Shown piece by piece: positions 1 through 7,117 of a DNA stretch of 35,003 nucleotides. The stretch is from a virus. How positions within the stretch are numbered: position 1 is the stretch's first letter; each line of letters opens with the position of its first letter. The notes below the pieces were generated by a model. It was not told the DNA's origin and searched no databases. It worked only from the letters and a program-made list of their open reading frames with translations. The translations under genes and the position numbers were made by a program. The stretch lies in IMG/VR virus record IMGVR_UViG_3300027747_002447, positions 1 through 35,003 of that record; one strand, 5' to 3'.

Positions 1-1
1 T

Positions 2-571
2 TGTAGATTAGATTTAGTAGGTGGAAATGCAGCATTAAATGACAATAAATTATTAATAAGATTTGCATCTGACTCGAACCATAGTTTAGAATATAATTCA
101 GGTTATAATGGACCCTTCTTATATGGTTATGCTGGAGCGGCATTAGGTTATAGAGGAACTGGTGTAATATGGACAAGTAATACAAACTATTATAACTACG
201 GGAATACAACGACATGGAACACCACTTCAGATAGAAGAGTTAAACAAAACATTAATGCTCTTACAAACGCTATTAATAAAATATCTCAATTAAACCCAGT
301 ATCGTTTGATTATACCGAAGAGTTTGCAACTAAAAGAAGTTGGGAAGATAAACAAAAGTTAAATAACATAGGATTTATAGCTCAAGAATATGAAAACGTA
401 TTCCCTGACGATGTGGATGAAAAAGAAGAAACAATAGGAGATGTAACATACGAAGATTTTAAGACTATTAATACCACTTCAATTGTTCCTTATTTAGTAA
501 AAGCAATCCAAGAACTAAAAATAGAAAACGACGCTCTAAAAGCAATTTTACAAAGAAACAACATTAACTAA
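2..571 (+). CDS. Tail fibre/spike C-terminal part with S74 intramolecular chaperone domain (5' end outside window)
   Basis: The reading frame is open from base 2 to the TAA at 569-571, so this is the 3' part of a longer gene. The translated piece has a Gly/Asn/Tyr-rich beta-type stretch (GYNGPFLYGYAG), then a typical peptidase S74 (chaperone of endosialidase) domain: SDRRVKQNI near nt 227, LNPVSFDYTEE, IGFIAQEYENVFPD, and a C-terminal helix (VPYLVKAIQELKIENDALK). In this family the domain drives trimerisation of beta-helical fibres and then cleaves itself off at the Ser of the SDRR-type motif, so the mature fibre would end near the codon at 227. The stop overlaps the next start (TAATG), suggesting translational coupling. 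What the fibre binds cannot be read because the N-terminal part is missing. Confidence 0.9.
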   Translation, partial: CRLDLVGGNAALNDNKLLIRFASDSNHSLEYNSGYNGPFLYGYAGAALGYRGTGVIWTSNTNYYNYGNTTTWNTTSDRRVKQNINALTNAINKISQLNPVSFDYTEEFATKRSWEDKQKLNNIGFIAQEYENVFPDDVDEKEETIGDVTYEDFKTINTTSIVPYLVKAIQELKIENDALKAILQRNNIN

Positions 572-741
572 TGATCACATACTTTCCAACGATAACCGGC
601 TCTCTAACCATCAACGGAGACATTACAGTAACAGGTAACAGTAGCATGTCGGCTTCAAACTCGCTGTCTAGTTCTTACGCTCAAACCGCCTCTTACGCAA
701 ACAACTTTATCGATAATATTTATACAAAACAAACAATATGA
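571..741 (+). CDS. Small fibre-like protein (56 aa)
   Basis: This short ORF starts at the ATG overlapping the stop of the S74 fibre gene, and its TGA overlaps the next ATG at 738, so it sits in a translationally coupled chain. It starts MITYFPTITGSLTINGDITV and continues with a Ser/Ala/Tyr-rich segment (SSSYAQTASYANNF). The N-terminal pattern (TGSLTING, then SMSASNSL) closely resembles the start of the 144-aa protein at 947 (TGSLTVNG, MSVSNSLTASN), so the two look like paralogous fibre modules, this one truncated. The SSSYAQTASYA type of repeat is, as far as I recall, common in tail-fibre proteins of Bacteroidetes phages. Possible roles are an accessory fibre piece or a remnant of fibre shuffling; no enzymatic motif is present. 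Confidence 0.7.
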   Translation: MITYFPTITGSLTINGDITVTGNSSMSASNSLSSSYAQTASYANNFIDNIYTKQTI

Positions 742-932
742 AATACATCGTTTTAATGCAATTCATTCCAGGTAACGACCAAATCTGGGTAGCAAGAATT
801 AACCCAGAAGATCCAATCTACGAGTTCGATACTTTAGAGGAGTGCGAGGCAAAAGCTGCAGAACTTCAAGCCGCAGACACCACAGGCAGACAATACAAAG
901 CGTCAGAAGAGCAATTGGGAGTTACTTACTAA
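738..932 (+). CDS. Hypothetical protein (64 aa)
   Basis: A small soluble acidic protein beginning MKYIVLMQFIPGNDQIW, followed by a Glu/Ala-rich helical segment (LEECEAKAAELQA). It has no signal peptide or membrane segment. Its ATG overlaps the stop of the preceding fibre-like ORF (ATGA), and a fibre-like gene follows 14 bases after its stop, so it is embedded in the fibre operon. The beta strand then helix layout (YIVLM..., strand with a Phe-Asp turn, helix) looks like a small alpha/beta domain found in many phage hypothetical proteins, but I cannot assign a family or function. Confidence 0.7.
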   Translation: MKYIVLMQFIPGNDQIWVARINPEDPIYEFDTLEECEAKAAELQAADTTGRQYKASEEQLGVTY

Positions 933-946
933 GAAATAAATAATAG

Positions 947-1381
947 ATGAAATTATACTCAGGTATCATAACCGGGTCTTTGACAGTAAACGGTAACATG
1001 AGCGTGTCGAATAGTTTGACCGCTTCTAACGCGCTTGTCACAGGCTCTATAAACATAAACGGATCAACTACAAACAACGTAATTGCAGTTACCGTTGCGT
1101 CTAGTACCGCGAGTTTAGATTTCAGTAAAGGCAGTTTTTTTACCGTGACATTGCCCGCCTCTGCCACTACTCACATAAGCGCTTCTAACTCAAAACCTGG
1201 AATTTCGACAGTAGTAGTAATTAGTACCGATACTTCAAATACGGTTACTTTCAATAGCGCAATAAAACAGCCTTCTTCCTCTTTGTATCAACCGTCTCCT
1301 TCGGGAAGTACGGACATACTCTCTTTCATAGCAGTCGACAATACCAAGATCTATTCCGTATCATTACAAAAAATGGTATAA
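947..1381 (+). CDS. Fibre-like structural protein (144 aa)
   Basis: The protein starts MKLYSGIITGSLTVNGNMSV, matching the N-terminus of the 56-aa ORF at 571. It continues as a Thr/Ser/Val-rich beta-structured protein with the pattern FFTVTLPASATTHISASN, VVVISTDTSNTVTF and SFIAVDNTKIYSVSLQK. This alternating hydrophobic/polar beta pattern with VTLP and DNTKIYSVS signatures is typical of tail fibre or adhesin head domains of Bacteroidetes phages (recollection, not searched). It has no Cys and no catalytic motif. Its stop overlaps the start of the Pro/Ser/Thr repeat gene (TAATG), implying co-translation with that probable adhesin. I infer a host-recognition or fibre-network role. Confidence 0.75.
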   Translation: MKLYSGIITGSLTVNGNMSVSNSLTASNALVTGSININGSTTNNVIAVTVASSTASLDFSKGSFFTVTLPASATTHISASNSKPGISTVVVISTDTSNTVTFNSAIKQPSSSLYQPSPSGSTDILSFIAVDNTKIYSVSLQKMV

Positions 1382-2748
1382 TGATAATTCAACCGTTTGC
1401 GATAAATCAAGTCGTTCCATCGCTGACTCCAAGTATTACAGTAACTCCGAGTATTTCTATAAGTGCAACTCCTAGTGTTTCAATTACTCCAAGCGTTTCT
1501 ATATCTGCAACTCCAAGTGTATCTGTAACTCCAAGCGTTTCTATATCTGCAACTCCAAGTGTTAGTGTTACACCAAGCGTTTCTATATCGGCTACTCCAA
1601 GTGTTTCGGTTACTCCAAGCATAACAGTGTCTGTTACTCCAAGCGTTTCTATTAGTGCAACTCCTAGTGTTAGTGTTACACCAAGCGTGTCAGTAACTCC
1701 AAGTGTATCGGTAACTCCTTCTATAAGCATTACTCCGAGCGTATCAGTGACTCCTAGCGTTACAGTATCCATAACTCCAAGTGTATCTATATCTGCAACT
1801 CCAAGTGTATCAGTTACTCCAAGTGTGACAGTATCAAGAACGCCTAGCGCTTCTGTTACTCCAAGTGTTTCTATATCGGCTACGCCTAGTATTTCAGTAA
1901 CGCCTAGTATATCAATAAGCTCAACTCCAAGTGTATCAGTTACGCCTAGTATATCAATAAGCTCAACTCCAAGTGTATCAGTTACTCCAAGTGTGACAGT
2001 ATCAAGAACGCCTAGCGCTTCTGTTACTCCAAGTGTTTCTATTAGTGCAACACCAAGTGTATCAGTAACTCCAAGTGTATCTGTTACAAGAACACCGAGT
2101 GCTTCTATTACTCCAAGCGTCTCAATAACTAGCACAACTAGTCCTTCAGTTACGCCATCTGTAACAGTTTCAGTAACGACATCTCCATCAGTTACTCCTT
2201 CTGTGAGTGTAACAAGAACTCCAAGTGCTTCAGTTACTCCATCAGCGTCTGTAACTAGTTCTCCTAGTCCTTCAGTTACTCCTAGTGTATCAGTAAGCAG
2301 TACTCCTTCAGTTTCAGTAACTCCTGCACCAAGTAATACACCAGCACCAAGCAACACACCGGCTCCAAGTAGTACACCAACTCCTAGTCCTACACCTCCT
2401 GCATCTCCAAGTCCTACTGTATTCTCAATAGGTTGGAGTTATAATAGATATGGAGGTGGAAGTGGATATATGTCAATTGTTGTTAACGGAACACAAGTAG
2501 TTTATACAACATCAAATGGAGCTTTAGGAACCATATATAATGTAGATTCTAGTTACTTAGTACAAACAGAAGTTGGTAGTGTAGCTGGATATGCTGCTAT
2601 AGCTCAAATTACTGTCAATGGTGGGGCTTCAGATTATCAATATAACTGTACTGAATATGGTGATGCACAAGTAGATTCATTTGTTTATATAGGCTCTGAT
2701 ACTTATATTACAGGTGTATCTGATAATTCAAATGTTGTTTGCCCTTAA
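1381..2748 (+). CDS. Ser/Thr-Pro repeat stalk protein with C-terminal globular domain, putative adhesin (455 aa)
   Basis: Residues about 14-345 are almost only Thr, Pro, Ser, Val, Ile and Ala in alternating 6- and 8-residue blocks (TPSVSV, TPSVSISA), giving a basic 14-aa (42-nt) unit that degenerates toward an APSNTPAPS segment. Residues about 350-455 form a different, Gly/Tyr-rich domain (GWSYNRYGGGSGYMSIVVNG) with two Cys (in YNCTEY and at the VVCP C-terminus). The layout is an extended stalk bearing a terminal domain, as in surface adhesins. Position directly after fibre genes supports a fibre or capsid-decorating adhesin; the C-terminal domain may be the binding head. The Ser/Thr density would also suit glycosylation, which is speculative. 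There is no signal peptide, as expected for a virion protein. Confidence 0.75.
   Translation: MIIQPFAINQVVPSLTPSITVTPSISISATPSVSITPSVSISATPSVSVTPSVSISATPSVSVTPSVSISATPSVSVTPSITVSVTPSVSISATPSVSVTPSVSVTPSVSVTPSISITPSVSVTPSVTVSITPSVSISATPSVSVTPSVTVSRTPSASVTPSVSISATPSISVTPSISISSTPSVSVTPSISISSTPSVSVTPSVTVSRTPSASVTPSVSISATPSVSVTPSVSVTRTPSASITPSVSITSTTSPSVTPSVTVSVTTSPSVTPSVSVTRTPSASVTPSASVTSSPSPSVTPSVSVSSTPSVSVTPAPSNTPAPSNTPAPSSTPTPSPTPPASPSPTVFSIGWSYNRYGGGSGYMSIVVNGTQVVYTTSNGALGTIYNVDSSYLVQTEVGSVAGYAAIAQITVNGGASDYQYNCTEYGDAQVDSFVYIGSDTYITGVSDNSNVVCP
1436..2390 (+). repeat. Degenerate 42-nt tandem repeat tract
   Basis: The tract encodes the TPSVSVTPSVSISA-type units. Synonymous codons vary widely between units (Ser as AGT, AGC, TCT, TCA, TCG; Thr as ACT, ACA, ACG), so most units are old and held by protein-level selection. 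Inside it a block is recent: bases 1796-1874 recur exactly at 1964-2042 (79 identical bases, offset 168 = four 42-nt units). Confidence 0.85.
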
Positions 2749-2767
2749 AAAATAAATTTTAAATTAT

Positions 2768-2998
2768 ATGAAAACATATTATAAAAACATTGCAGGAGAC
2801 GTCTACATGATGTTAGACAGTTCTAATTATCAAGTAGTTGAAGTCTACTATACAACAAATATAAGTAGTGGCAATAACGTTATAAAAGAGTCTTATTACA
2901 ACAAAAAAGTAACAGATTCACAGGACTCTATGAAGTGGAGTGCTTCTGACGAAGAGTCTTTTTTAGCAATTAAAAATTCAGTAATAGCTAGTTTATAG
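2768..2998 (+). CDS. Hypothetical protein (76 aa)
   Basis: A small protein starting MKTYYKNIAGDVYMMLDSSN, rich in Tyr and Ser with predicted beta strands (YQVVEVYYTT, NVIKESYYNKKV), ending in a short helix (EESFLAIKNSVIASL). It lies 19 bases after the repeat-adhesin gene without an obvious new promoter, so it probably ends the fibre operon. No motif, signal peptide or membrane segment is visible. It may be a small structural or fibre-assembly protein, but that rests on position only. Confidence 0.65.
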   Translation: MKTYYKNIAGDVYMMLDSSNYQVVEVYYTTNISSGNNVIKESYYNKKVTDSQDSMKWSASDEESFLAIKNSVIASL

Positions 2999-3030
2999 CG
3001 CTCTACTTAAAAGATTTTTTCGTAAATTCT

Positions 3031-3044
3031 TATATATTTATATA
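3031..3044 (+). promoter_or_regulatory. Candidate promoter element (TATATTTA type)
   Basis: TATATATTTATATA lies in the gap before the ORF at 3068, with TATATTTA about 35 bases from the ATG. It is one of a set of similar elements in nearly all longer intergenic gaps of this window. It resembles a Bacteroidetes -7 box (TAnnTTTG); its reverse complement resembles the T4 late promoter TATAAATA. Confidence 0.4.
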
Positions 3045-3067
3045 CAACAACCTAAAATTAAAAAAAT

Positions 3068-3373
3068 ATGTTATTCGGAATTGCAATCGTAGTAATAGCA
3101 GTAGTTATAGCTGTTATACTAAACAAATCAAAGATCTCTAAAGTGGCTCAAGAATTAGAATCTAAAGTACAAGACACCATCGAATCAGTTGAAGCAGCAG
3201 TTGCTCCAGCAGTAGAAGAGATTCAAGAAATTACTGCCAAGGCCTCAAAAGTATTACCAGCAAACGACTTAATCAAAAAAGTTGAAGAGGTAGAAAAGAA
3301 AGTGGCTGTAAAAACAAAAGCTGCGGCTAACAAAAAAGTGGCCAAGAAATCAGCAACAAAAAAATCTAAATAG
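3068..3373 (+). CDS. Membrane-anchored Lys/Ala-rich protein (101 aa)
   Basis: Residues 2-18 (LFGIAIVVIAVVIAVIL) form a strong N-terminal membrane segment. The middle is an acidic, probably coiled-coil helix (AQELESKVQDTIESVEAAVAPAVEEIQEI). The tail is a basic Lys/Ala run (KTKAAANKKVAKKSATKKSK) like histone H1 or nucleoid-binding tails. A basic tail anchored to the membrane could contact DNA or acidic envelope polymers; this is inference. A candidate promoter lies just upstream and the next gene follows after 3 bases, so the two are likely co-transcribed. I recognise no family. Confidence 0.7.
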   Translation: MLFGIAIVVIAVVIAVILNKSKISKVAQELESKVQDTIESVEAAVAPAVEEIQEITAKASKVLPANDLIKKVEEVEKKVAVKTKAAANKKVAKKSATKKSK

Positions 3374-3376
3374 TAT

Positions 3377-3838
3377 ATGGCAAAGACTGCTTTAAAGCTT
3401 TACGAGTTTTATAACCTTGAAGCTGAATTAAACGGAGTTACGAATCAACAGACCGGAGAGAAGACTTCCAAAGGCTTGTTGGCAGAAAAGTTAAAGTTGA
3501 CCACAAAATACTGGTTGACCGAATTGGCAAAGAAAGCCCTAGCAGAGAAAGAGTCTTGCGAGGCTATCAAACAAGACCTAATCAAGAAGCACGGCGAAGG
3601 CGACGAACAAGGAAACATTTCGATTCCTATGTACATCAATATCGTTAAAGACGATAGTGGCAACATCACTTCAGGAGAAAACAATCCTAAGTTCATAGAA
3701 TTTCAAAACGAATTCAATGCTCTTTTAAGCGAAGAGAAAGACTTGGAATACAAAGAATTCAAATTGGAAGACTTCGAAGACGTTAAAACTGAAGGCGCGT
3801 ACCCAATTTTCTTTAAGTTAGTAACCGTAGAAAATTAA
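3377..3838 (+). CDS. Hypothetical protein (153 aa)
   Basis: A soluble, charged, mostly helical protein starting MAKTALKLYEFYNLEAELNG. Residues 30-75 are Lys/Glu/Leu-rich (KLKLTTKYWLTELAKKALAE), then IPMYINIVKDDSGN and an acidic segment (EEKDLEYKEFKLEDFED), ending FFKLVTVEN. The sequence has one Cys and no recognisable motif. The start is 3 bases after the previous stop, and an intrinsic terminator follows 22 bases after the gene, so this closes a two-gene unit. Its place just before the sheath gene leaves a small tail or assembly role possible. Phage hypothetical proteins of this kind are common and I cannot assign a function. Confidence 0.75.
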   Translation: MAKTALKLYEFYNLEAELNGVTNQQTGEKTSKGLLAEKLKLTTKYWLTELAKKALAEKESCEAIKQDLIKKHGEGDEQGNISIPMYINIVKDDSGNITSGENNPKFIEFQNEFNALLSEEKDLEYKEFKLEDFEDVKTEGAYPIFFKLVTVEN

Positions 3839-3860
3839 TAATAAAAAATAAATTTAGTAA

Positions 3861-3890
3861 ATGGCCTGCAATTAGCGGGCCATATTTTTT
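3861..3890 (+). terminator. Intrinsic terminator
   Basis: ATGGCC at 3861-3866 pairs with GGCCAT at 3878-3883, extended inward by TGC/GCG with one wobble pair around an AATTA loop, followed by ATTTTTT. It closes the 3068-3838 unit, and a candidate promoter element follows immediately at about 3892. Confidence 0.8.
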
Positions 3891-3891
3891 A

Positions 3892-3901
3892 CATATTTAT
3901 A
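3892..3901 (+). promoter_or_regulatory. Candidate promoter element (ATATTTATA type)
   Basis: An ATATTTATA element sits directly after the terminator and about 20 bases before the ATG at 3914, whose context is AGTTATG. It belongs to the recurrent intergenic set; there is no experimental support. Confidence 0.35.
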
Positions 3902-3913
3902 GCAAAGATAGTT

Positions 3914-4153
3914 ATGGCAAATCAACTTACACCAGAAGAATTACAGCAAATAAATCTTATCAAAAATGACGCTTTAGAGATCGCGTCTTCTCTTGGACAA
4001 TTGCAATATCAAAAAATTACAATAGAATTAGAGCAAGAGGAACTAAAAGCAAAGATTAAGAGAATAAAGCAAAAAGAAAATGAAGTCTTCGAAGAAATCA
4101 GATCTAAATACGGAGATGTTTCCATTAATATAGAAACAGGAGAAATCAGTTAA
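3914..4153 (+). CDS. Coiled-coil hypothetical protein (79 aa)
   Basis: A small, almost wholly helical protein: MANQLTPEELQQINLIKNDA, then a heptad-like stretch (LGQLQYQKITIELEQEELKAKIKRIKQKENEVFEEI) and a short beta-like tail (GDVSINIETGEIS). The pattern is that of a homo-oligomeric coiled coil. It lies alone between a terminator/promoter pair and the tail sheath gene. Small coiled-coil proteins of this type (about 80 aa, ending in xINxxTGEIx) occur widely in T4-like phages without a known role, as far as I recall. A chaperone or scaffold role near tail genes is possible but unsupported. Confidence 0.75.
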   Translation: MANQLTPEELQQINLIKNDALEIASSLGQLQYQKITIELEQEELKAKIKRIKQKENEVFEEIRSKYGDVSINIETGEIS

Positions 4154-4173
4154 AGTGTTTTGAATCAAGTATT

Positions 4174-4183
4174 GATATTTATT
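4174..4183 (+). promoter_or_regulatory. Candidate promoter element before the sheath gene
   Basis: GATATTTATT lies 21-30 bases before the ATG at 4204. An upstream TTTG at 4159-4162 is too close for a classical -33/-7 pair, so the assignment rests only on the recurrence of the element. Confidence 0.3.
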
Positions 4184-4203
4184 ACTAGAAAAAAACGATA
4201 TAA

Positions 4204-5967
4204 ATGGCCGAAACACTTATTAGCCCAGGAGTATTCTTATCAGAAAACGACCTTTCGCAAATTACCCAAGGACCAGTACAAGCAGGCGCCGCATTATTAG
4301 GCCCTACAGTTACTGGACCAGTCAACATACCAACGTTAGTCACAACTTACTCTCAATACAAAGCTATTTTCGGAGCGGGATTCGTTTCTGGAGGAGCTGC
4401 TTACGAGTACTTAACTAGCATGGCTGCTTTGAACTATTTTGAACAAGGTGGAAATTCTTTGTTAATTACTAGAATCGCTTCAGGCTCTTTCACTCCAGCA
4501 ACAGCGAGTATTCAAGCTGCAGGAAACGTAATAGCTTTTACACTCGAAACGTTATCCTCAGGAGAAGTAATGAATAACAATAGTGCATCTTTATCTGGTA
4601 GTGCTGTAAACGGAGCATTAGTTTCAGGATCAAGCGCTAACGTAAGATGGGAAATTACATCAGTAGACACTGGATCTGGAATATTCAACATGATTATTAG
4701 ACGCGGTGATGACTATCAAAATAATAAATCTGTTCTTGAAACATGGAACGGTTTATCTTTAGACCCAAATCAATCAAACTATATTGCTTACACAATCGGT
4801 GATCAAGCTTACACAGTAGCAACCGACGATTTATCAAACGCTTACTTACAAACTACAGGTTCTTACCAAAACAGGAGCAGATACGTTAGAGTTAAGTCAG
4901 TCGATTTACCTACACCAGGCTATTTCAACTCTTACGGCCAAGTTCAATCTCAATACACAAGTTCTATGCCTTTGGTTGGATCAGGTTCTACTAACGGATC
5001 TTTCGGAAGTGCAACCGGTAAATCTATGGCTAGCTTAACTGGATCTAACTTCTTCGAAAACATTCCAAACGTAGCAAATAACTCAGCTCAACCAAGTACT
5101 AACATACAAGGTTTAAACGCACCGGACTATAACACAGCTATCAACTTATTGAGCAACAAAGACGCTTATCAATTTAACATTATATACGCTCCAGGTTTGA
5201 CCAACGTAAACGCGTCTAGTCAAATTAATAGCATTGTAAATTTAGCCCAAACTCGTGGAGACAACATTGCAGTAATTGATATGGTTGGTTACGGTCAATC
5301 CATCCCTACAGTTTTAGGTCAAGCGGCAGCATTCGATAACTCTTACGCGGCTACTTATTGGCCATGGGTACAAATCAGATCTCGTGAAACTGGTAAAGTT
5401 AACTTTGTTCCTGCTTCTACATTAGTACCGGCAATCTACGAATACAACGATAAGGTTTCTGCAGAATGGTTCGCACCAGCAGGTTTGAACAGAGGAGCGA
5501 TGACAACAGTATTACAACCTGAAAGAAGATTAACTTCTAACGATAGAGACAGACTATATCAAGGTTCTGTTAATCCTATCGCTACTTTCCCTGGAGTTGG
5601 TACGGTTATCTACGGTCAAAAGACTCTACAAGGTAAAGCTTCTGCTTTAGACAGAGTTAACGTTAGAAGATTGCTAATCGCTTTAAAATCTTATATCGGT
5701 CAAATTGGTCAAAATATCGTATTCGAACCAAATACGCAAGTTACTCGTAATAAATTCCTAAGTCAAGTTAACCCTTACTTAGAGTCAGTTCAACAAAGAC
5801 AAGGTTTATACGCATTCCAAGTAGTAATGGACGATAGTAATAACACTCCTGACGTAATCGATAGAAACCAATTAGTTGGATCTATCTACTTACAGCCAAC
5901 AAGAACAGCGGAATTTATTCAATTAGATTTCAACATCTTGCCTACAGGAGCAACATTTGGTCAATAA
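4204..5967 (+). CDS. Contractile tail sheath protein (T4 gp18-like)
   Basis: The 587-aa protein has the typical sheath N-terminus: SPGVFLSENDLSQI, QAGAALLGPTVTGP, then TYSQYKAIFG and the YEYLTSMAALNYFEQGG stretch, which in the family contributes the handle and inter-subunit connection. The C-terminal domain (about 430-587) shows RRLLIALKSYIGQIGQNIVFEPN, YAFQVVMDDSNNT and a last strand with EFIQLDFNILPTGA, the conserved sheath end that augments the neighbour's beta sheet. T4 gp18 is 659 aa; this protein is somewhat shorter, within the family range. The sheath polymerises around the tube and contracts on infection, which makes this a myovirus. A candidate promoter precedes it and the next gene starts 18 bases after its stop. 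Confidence 0.95.
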   Translation: MAETLISPGVFLSENDLSQITQGPVQAGAALLGPTVTGPVNIPTLVTTYSQYKAIFGAGFVSGGAAYEYLTSMAALNYFEQGGNSLLITRIASGSFTPATASIQAAGNVIAFTLETLSSGEVMNNNSASLSGSAVNGALVSGSSANVRWEITSVDTGSGIFNMIIRRGDDYQNNKSVLETWNGLSLDPNQSNYIAYTIGDQAYTVATDDLSNAYLQTTGSYQNRSRYVRVKSVDLPTPGYFNSYGQVQSQYTSSMPLVGSGSTNGSFGSATGKSMASLTGSNFFENIPNVANNSAQPSTNIQGLNAPDYNTAINLLSNKDAYQFNIIYAPGLTNVNASSQINSIVNLAQTRGDNIAVIDMVGYGQSIPTVLGQAAAFDNSYAATYWPWVQIRSRETGKVNFVPASTLVPAIYEYNDKVSAEWFAPAGLNRGAMTTVLQPERRLTSNDRDRLYQGSVNPIATFPGVGTVIYGQKTLQGKASALDRVNVRRLLIALKSYIGQIGQNIVFEPNTQVTRNKFLSQVNPYLESVQQRQGLYAFQVVMDDSNNTPDVIDRNQLVGSIYLQPTRTAEFIQLDFNILPTGATFGQ

Positions 5968-5985
5968 TAACAAACACAAAAGAAA

Positions 5986-6516
5986 ATGAACGATAATACA
6001 ATTATTAGAATTAAAGTACCAGCACGTTTATACGAGAGTGTAAAGGCGAAATTAATGGGCAAACAAGAAGCTTCTCCATTACAAAAATTGGAAGAAGCAA
6101 AAGCTAAGATCGAAAAAATGATTTCTGAAGCTAATAAAGTCGACGCTCAATACAAAAGCGATATGAAAACGAAGAAAGAAGCAGAAGCTAAGAAGAAAGA
6201 AGCTGAAGCCGAAGCTAAGAAGAAAAAAGCAGAAAGAGAAGACGCACAGTACAAAAGCGATATGAAAACGAAGAAAGAAGCAGAAGCTAAAAAGAAAGAA
6301 GCAGAAGCCGCAGCAGCAAAGAAAAAAGCAGAAAGAGAAGACGCTCAATACAAAAGCGATATGAAAACGAAGAAAGAAGCAGAAGCTAAAAAGAAAGAAG
6401 CAGAAGCCGCAGCAGCAAAGAAAAAAGCAGAAAGAGAAGACGCTCAATACAAAAGCGATATGAAGACGAAGAAAGAAGCCGAAGCTAAGAAGAAAAATAT
6501 TAAAAAAAACAATTAA
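5986..6516 (+). CDS. Lys/Glu/Ala tandem-repeat helical protein between sheath and tube (176 aa)
   Basis: Residues 1-52 look like a distinct N-terminal region (NTIIRIKVPARLYESVKAKL). From residue 53 on the protein is a 33-aa tandem repeat with start EDAQYKSDMKTKKEAEAK and end AAAAKKKAER: three full copies and a partial fourth, ending in a basic tail (KKNIKKNN). The composition predicts one long charged helix or coiled coil, like TolA or tail-fibre stalk helices. It is inserted between the sheath and tube genes, which are adjacent (18-19) in T4. Position and probable co-transcription suggest a virion or tail-assembly role, but the function is unknown. Confidence 0.8.
   Translation: MNDNTIIRIKVPARLYESVKAKLMGKQEASPLQKLEEAKAKIEKMISEANKVDAQYKSDMKTKKEAEAKKKEAEAEAKKKKAEREDAQYKSDMKTKKEAEAKKKEAEAAAAKKKAEREDAQYKSDMKTKKEAEAKKKEAEAAAAKKKAEREDAQYKSDMKTKKEAEAKKKNIKKNN
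6142..6516 (+). repeat. 99-nt tandem repeat (three full units plus a partial)
   Basis: Units begin at 6142, 6241, 6340 and 6439, exactly 99 nt apart. Units 6241-6339 and 6340-6438 differ at only two bases by eye, so one is a very recent duplication. The spacing keeps frame (33 codons), so copy number can change without breaking the protein. Confidence 0.95.
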
Positions 6517-6527
6517 ATTAAAATACT

Positions 6528-7013
6528 ATGCCAGTTCTGGATCCCAACGAGATCATGTTTACGTCGTTCGAACCCACAGTTTCTAACAGGTTCGTAATGT
6601 ACATAGACGGCATTCCTTCATATATGATCAAAAAAGCAGACGCTCCAGGCGTTACTTTAGAAGCGATCAAATTAGACCATATCAACGTTTACCGTAAGTT
6701 AAAAGGTAGAGCTGAGTGGAGAGATATGAGTTTGTCATTGTACAACCCAATTTCTCCTTCAGGCCAACAAGCCGTAATGGAGTGGGTGAGATTACACCAT
6801 GAATCGGTAACAGGAAGAGACGGTTACTCTGATTTCTACAAGAAAGATTTGAACCTATCTATCATCGGACCAGTTGGTGACGTTGTAAGCGAGTGGATCA
6901 TCAAAGGCGCTTTCATCAAAGAAGCAACTTTTGGTACCTACGATTGGTCTGCAACAGATCCTACGGAATTAACTCTAAGTATAGCAATGGATTATTGCAT
7001 CCTCAACTACTGA
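6528..7013 (+). CDS. Tail tube protein (T4 gp19-like)
   Basis: A 161-aa protein, close to T4 gp19 (163 aa). It starts with SFEPTVSNRFVMYIDGIPSYMIKKADAPG, the common tube signature in which the Asn-Arg-Phe strand opens the beta barrel, followed by YRKLKGRAEWRDMSLSLYNPISPSG, and it ends DPTELTLSIAMDYCILNY, the last barrel strand. Hexamer rings of this fold stack into the rigid inner tube through which DNA passes. The gene is followed within 25 bases by a strong terminator, so the sheath - repeat protein - tube unit ends here. Confidence 0.93.
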   Translation: MPVLDPNEIMFTSFEPTVSNRFVMYIDGIPSYMIKKADAPGVTLEAIKLDHINVYRKLKGRAEWRDMSLSLYNPISPSGQQAVMEWVRLHHESVTGRDGYSDFYKKDLNLSIIGPVGDVVSEWIIKGAFIKEATFGTYDWSATDPTELTLSIAMDYCILNY

Positions 7014-7035
7014 TGCTCAATTATTAGAATATTAG

Positions 7036-7068
7036 AAAGACCGCAACTAATCACTGCGGTCTTTTTTT
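7036..7068 (+). terminator. Strong intrinsic terminator after the tube gene
   Basis: AAAGACCGCA at 7036-7045 pairs fully with TGCGGTCTTT at 7055-7064 around a 9-base loop, and T's continue to 7068. It would insulate the abundant sheath/tube transcript from the baseplate genes, and a candidate promoter follows at 7091. Confidence 0.9.
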
Positions 7069-7090
7069 GTTTCATGAAATTTGAATGGTG

Positions 7091-7100
7091 TATATTTATA
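7091..7100 (+). promoter_or_regulatory. Candidate promoter element before the gp26-like gene
   Basis: TATATTTATA lies 18-27 bases before the ATG at 7118. A TTTG at about 7067-7070 lies about 20 bases upstream, compatible with a Bacteroidetes -33/-7 pair. The overlapping TATAAATA at 7097-7104 would instead match a T4-type late promoter in the gene's direction, so the class is uncertain. Confidence 0.45.
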
Positions 7101-7117
7101 AATAAAATATATAGTTT

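Noticed and set aside
1407-2357. Long antisense open frame (316 aa) across the Ser/Thr-Pro repeat
   Set aside because: It exists only because the repeat codons read without stops on the other strand; its product is the periodic mirror of the repeat, with no start context or independent features.
1436-2390. CRISPR-like or satellite array
   Set aside because: Units are coding, in-frame and of uneven sequence with no spacer pattern; they belong to a protein repeat.
6079-6447. Antisense open frame (122 aa, Phe/Cys-rich) across the Lys/Glu repeat
   Set aside because: Shadow of the 99-nt repeat: Lys and Glu codons give Phe and Leu codons in reverse. No gene-like features.
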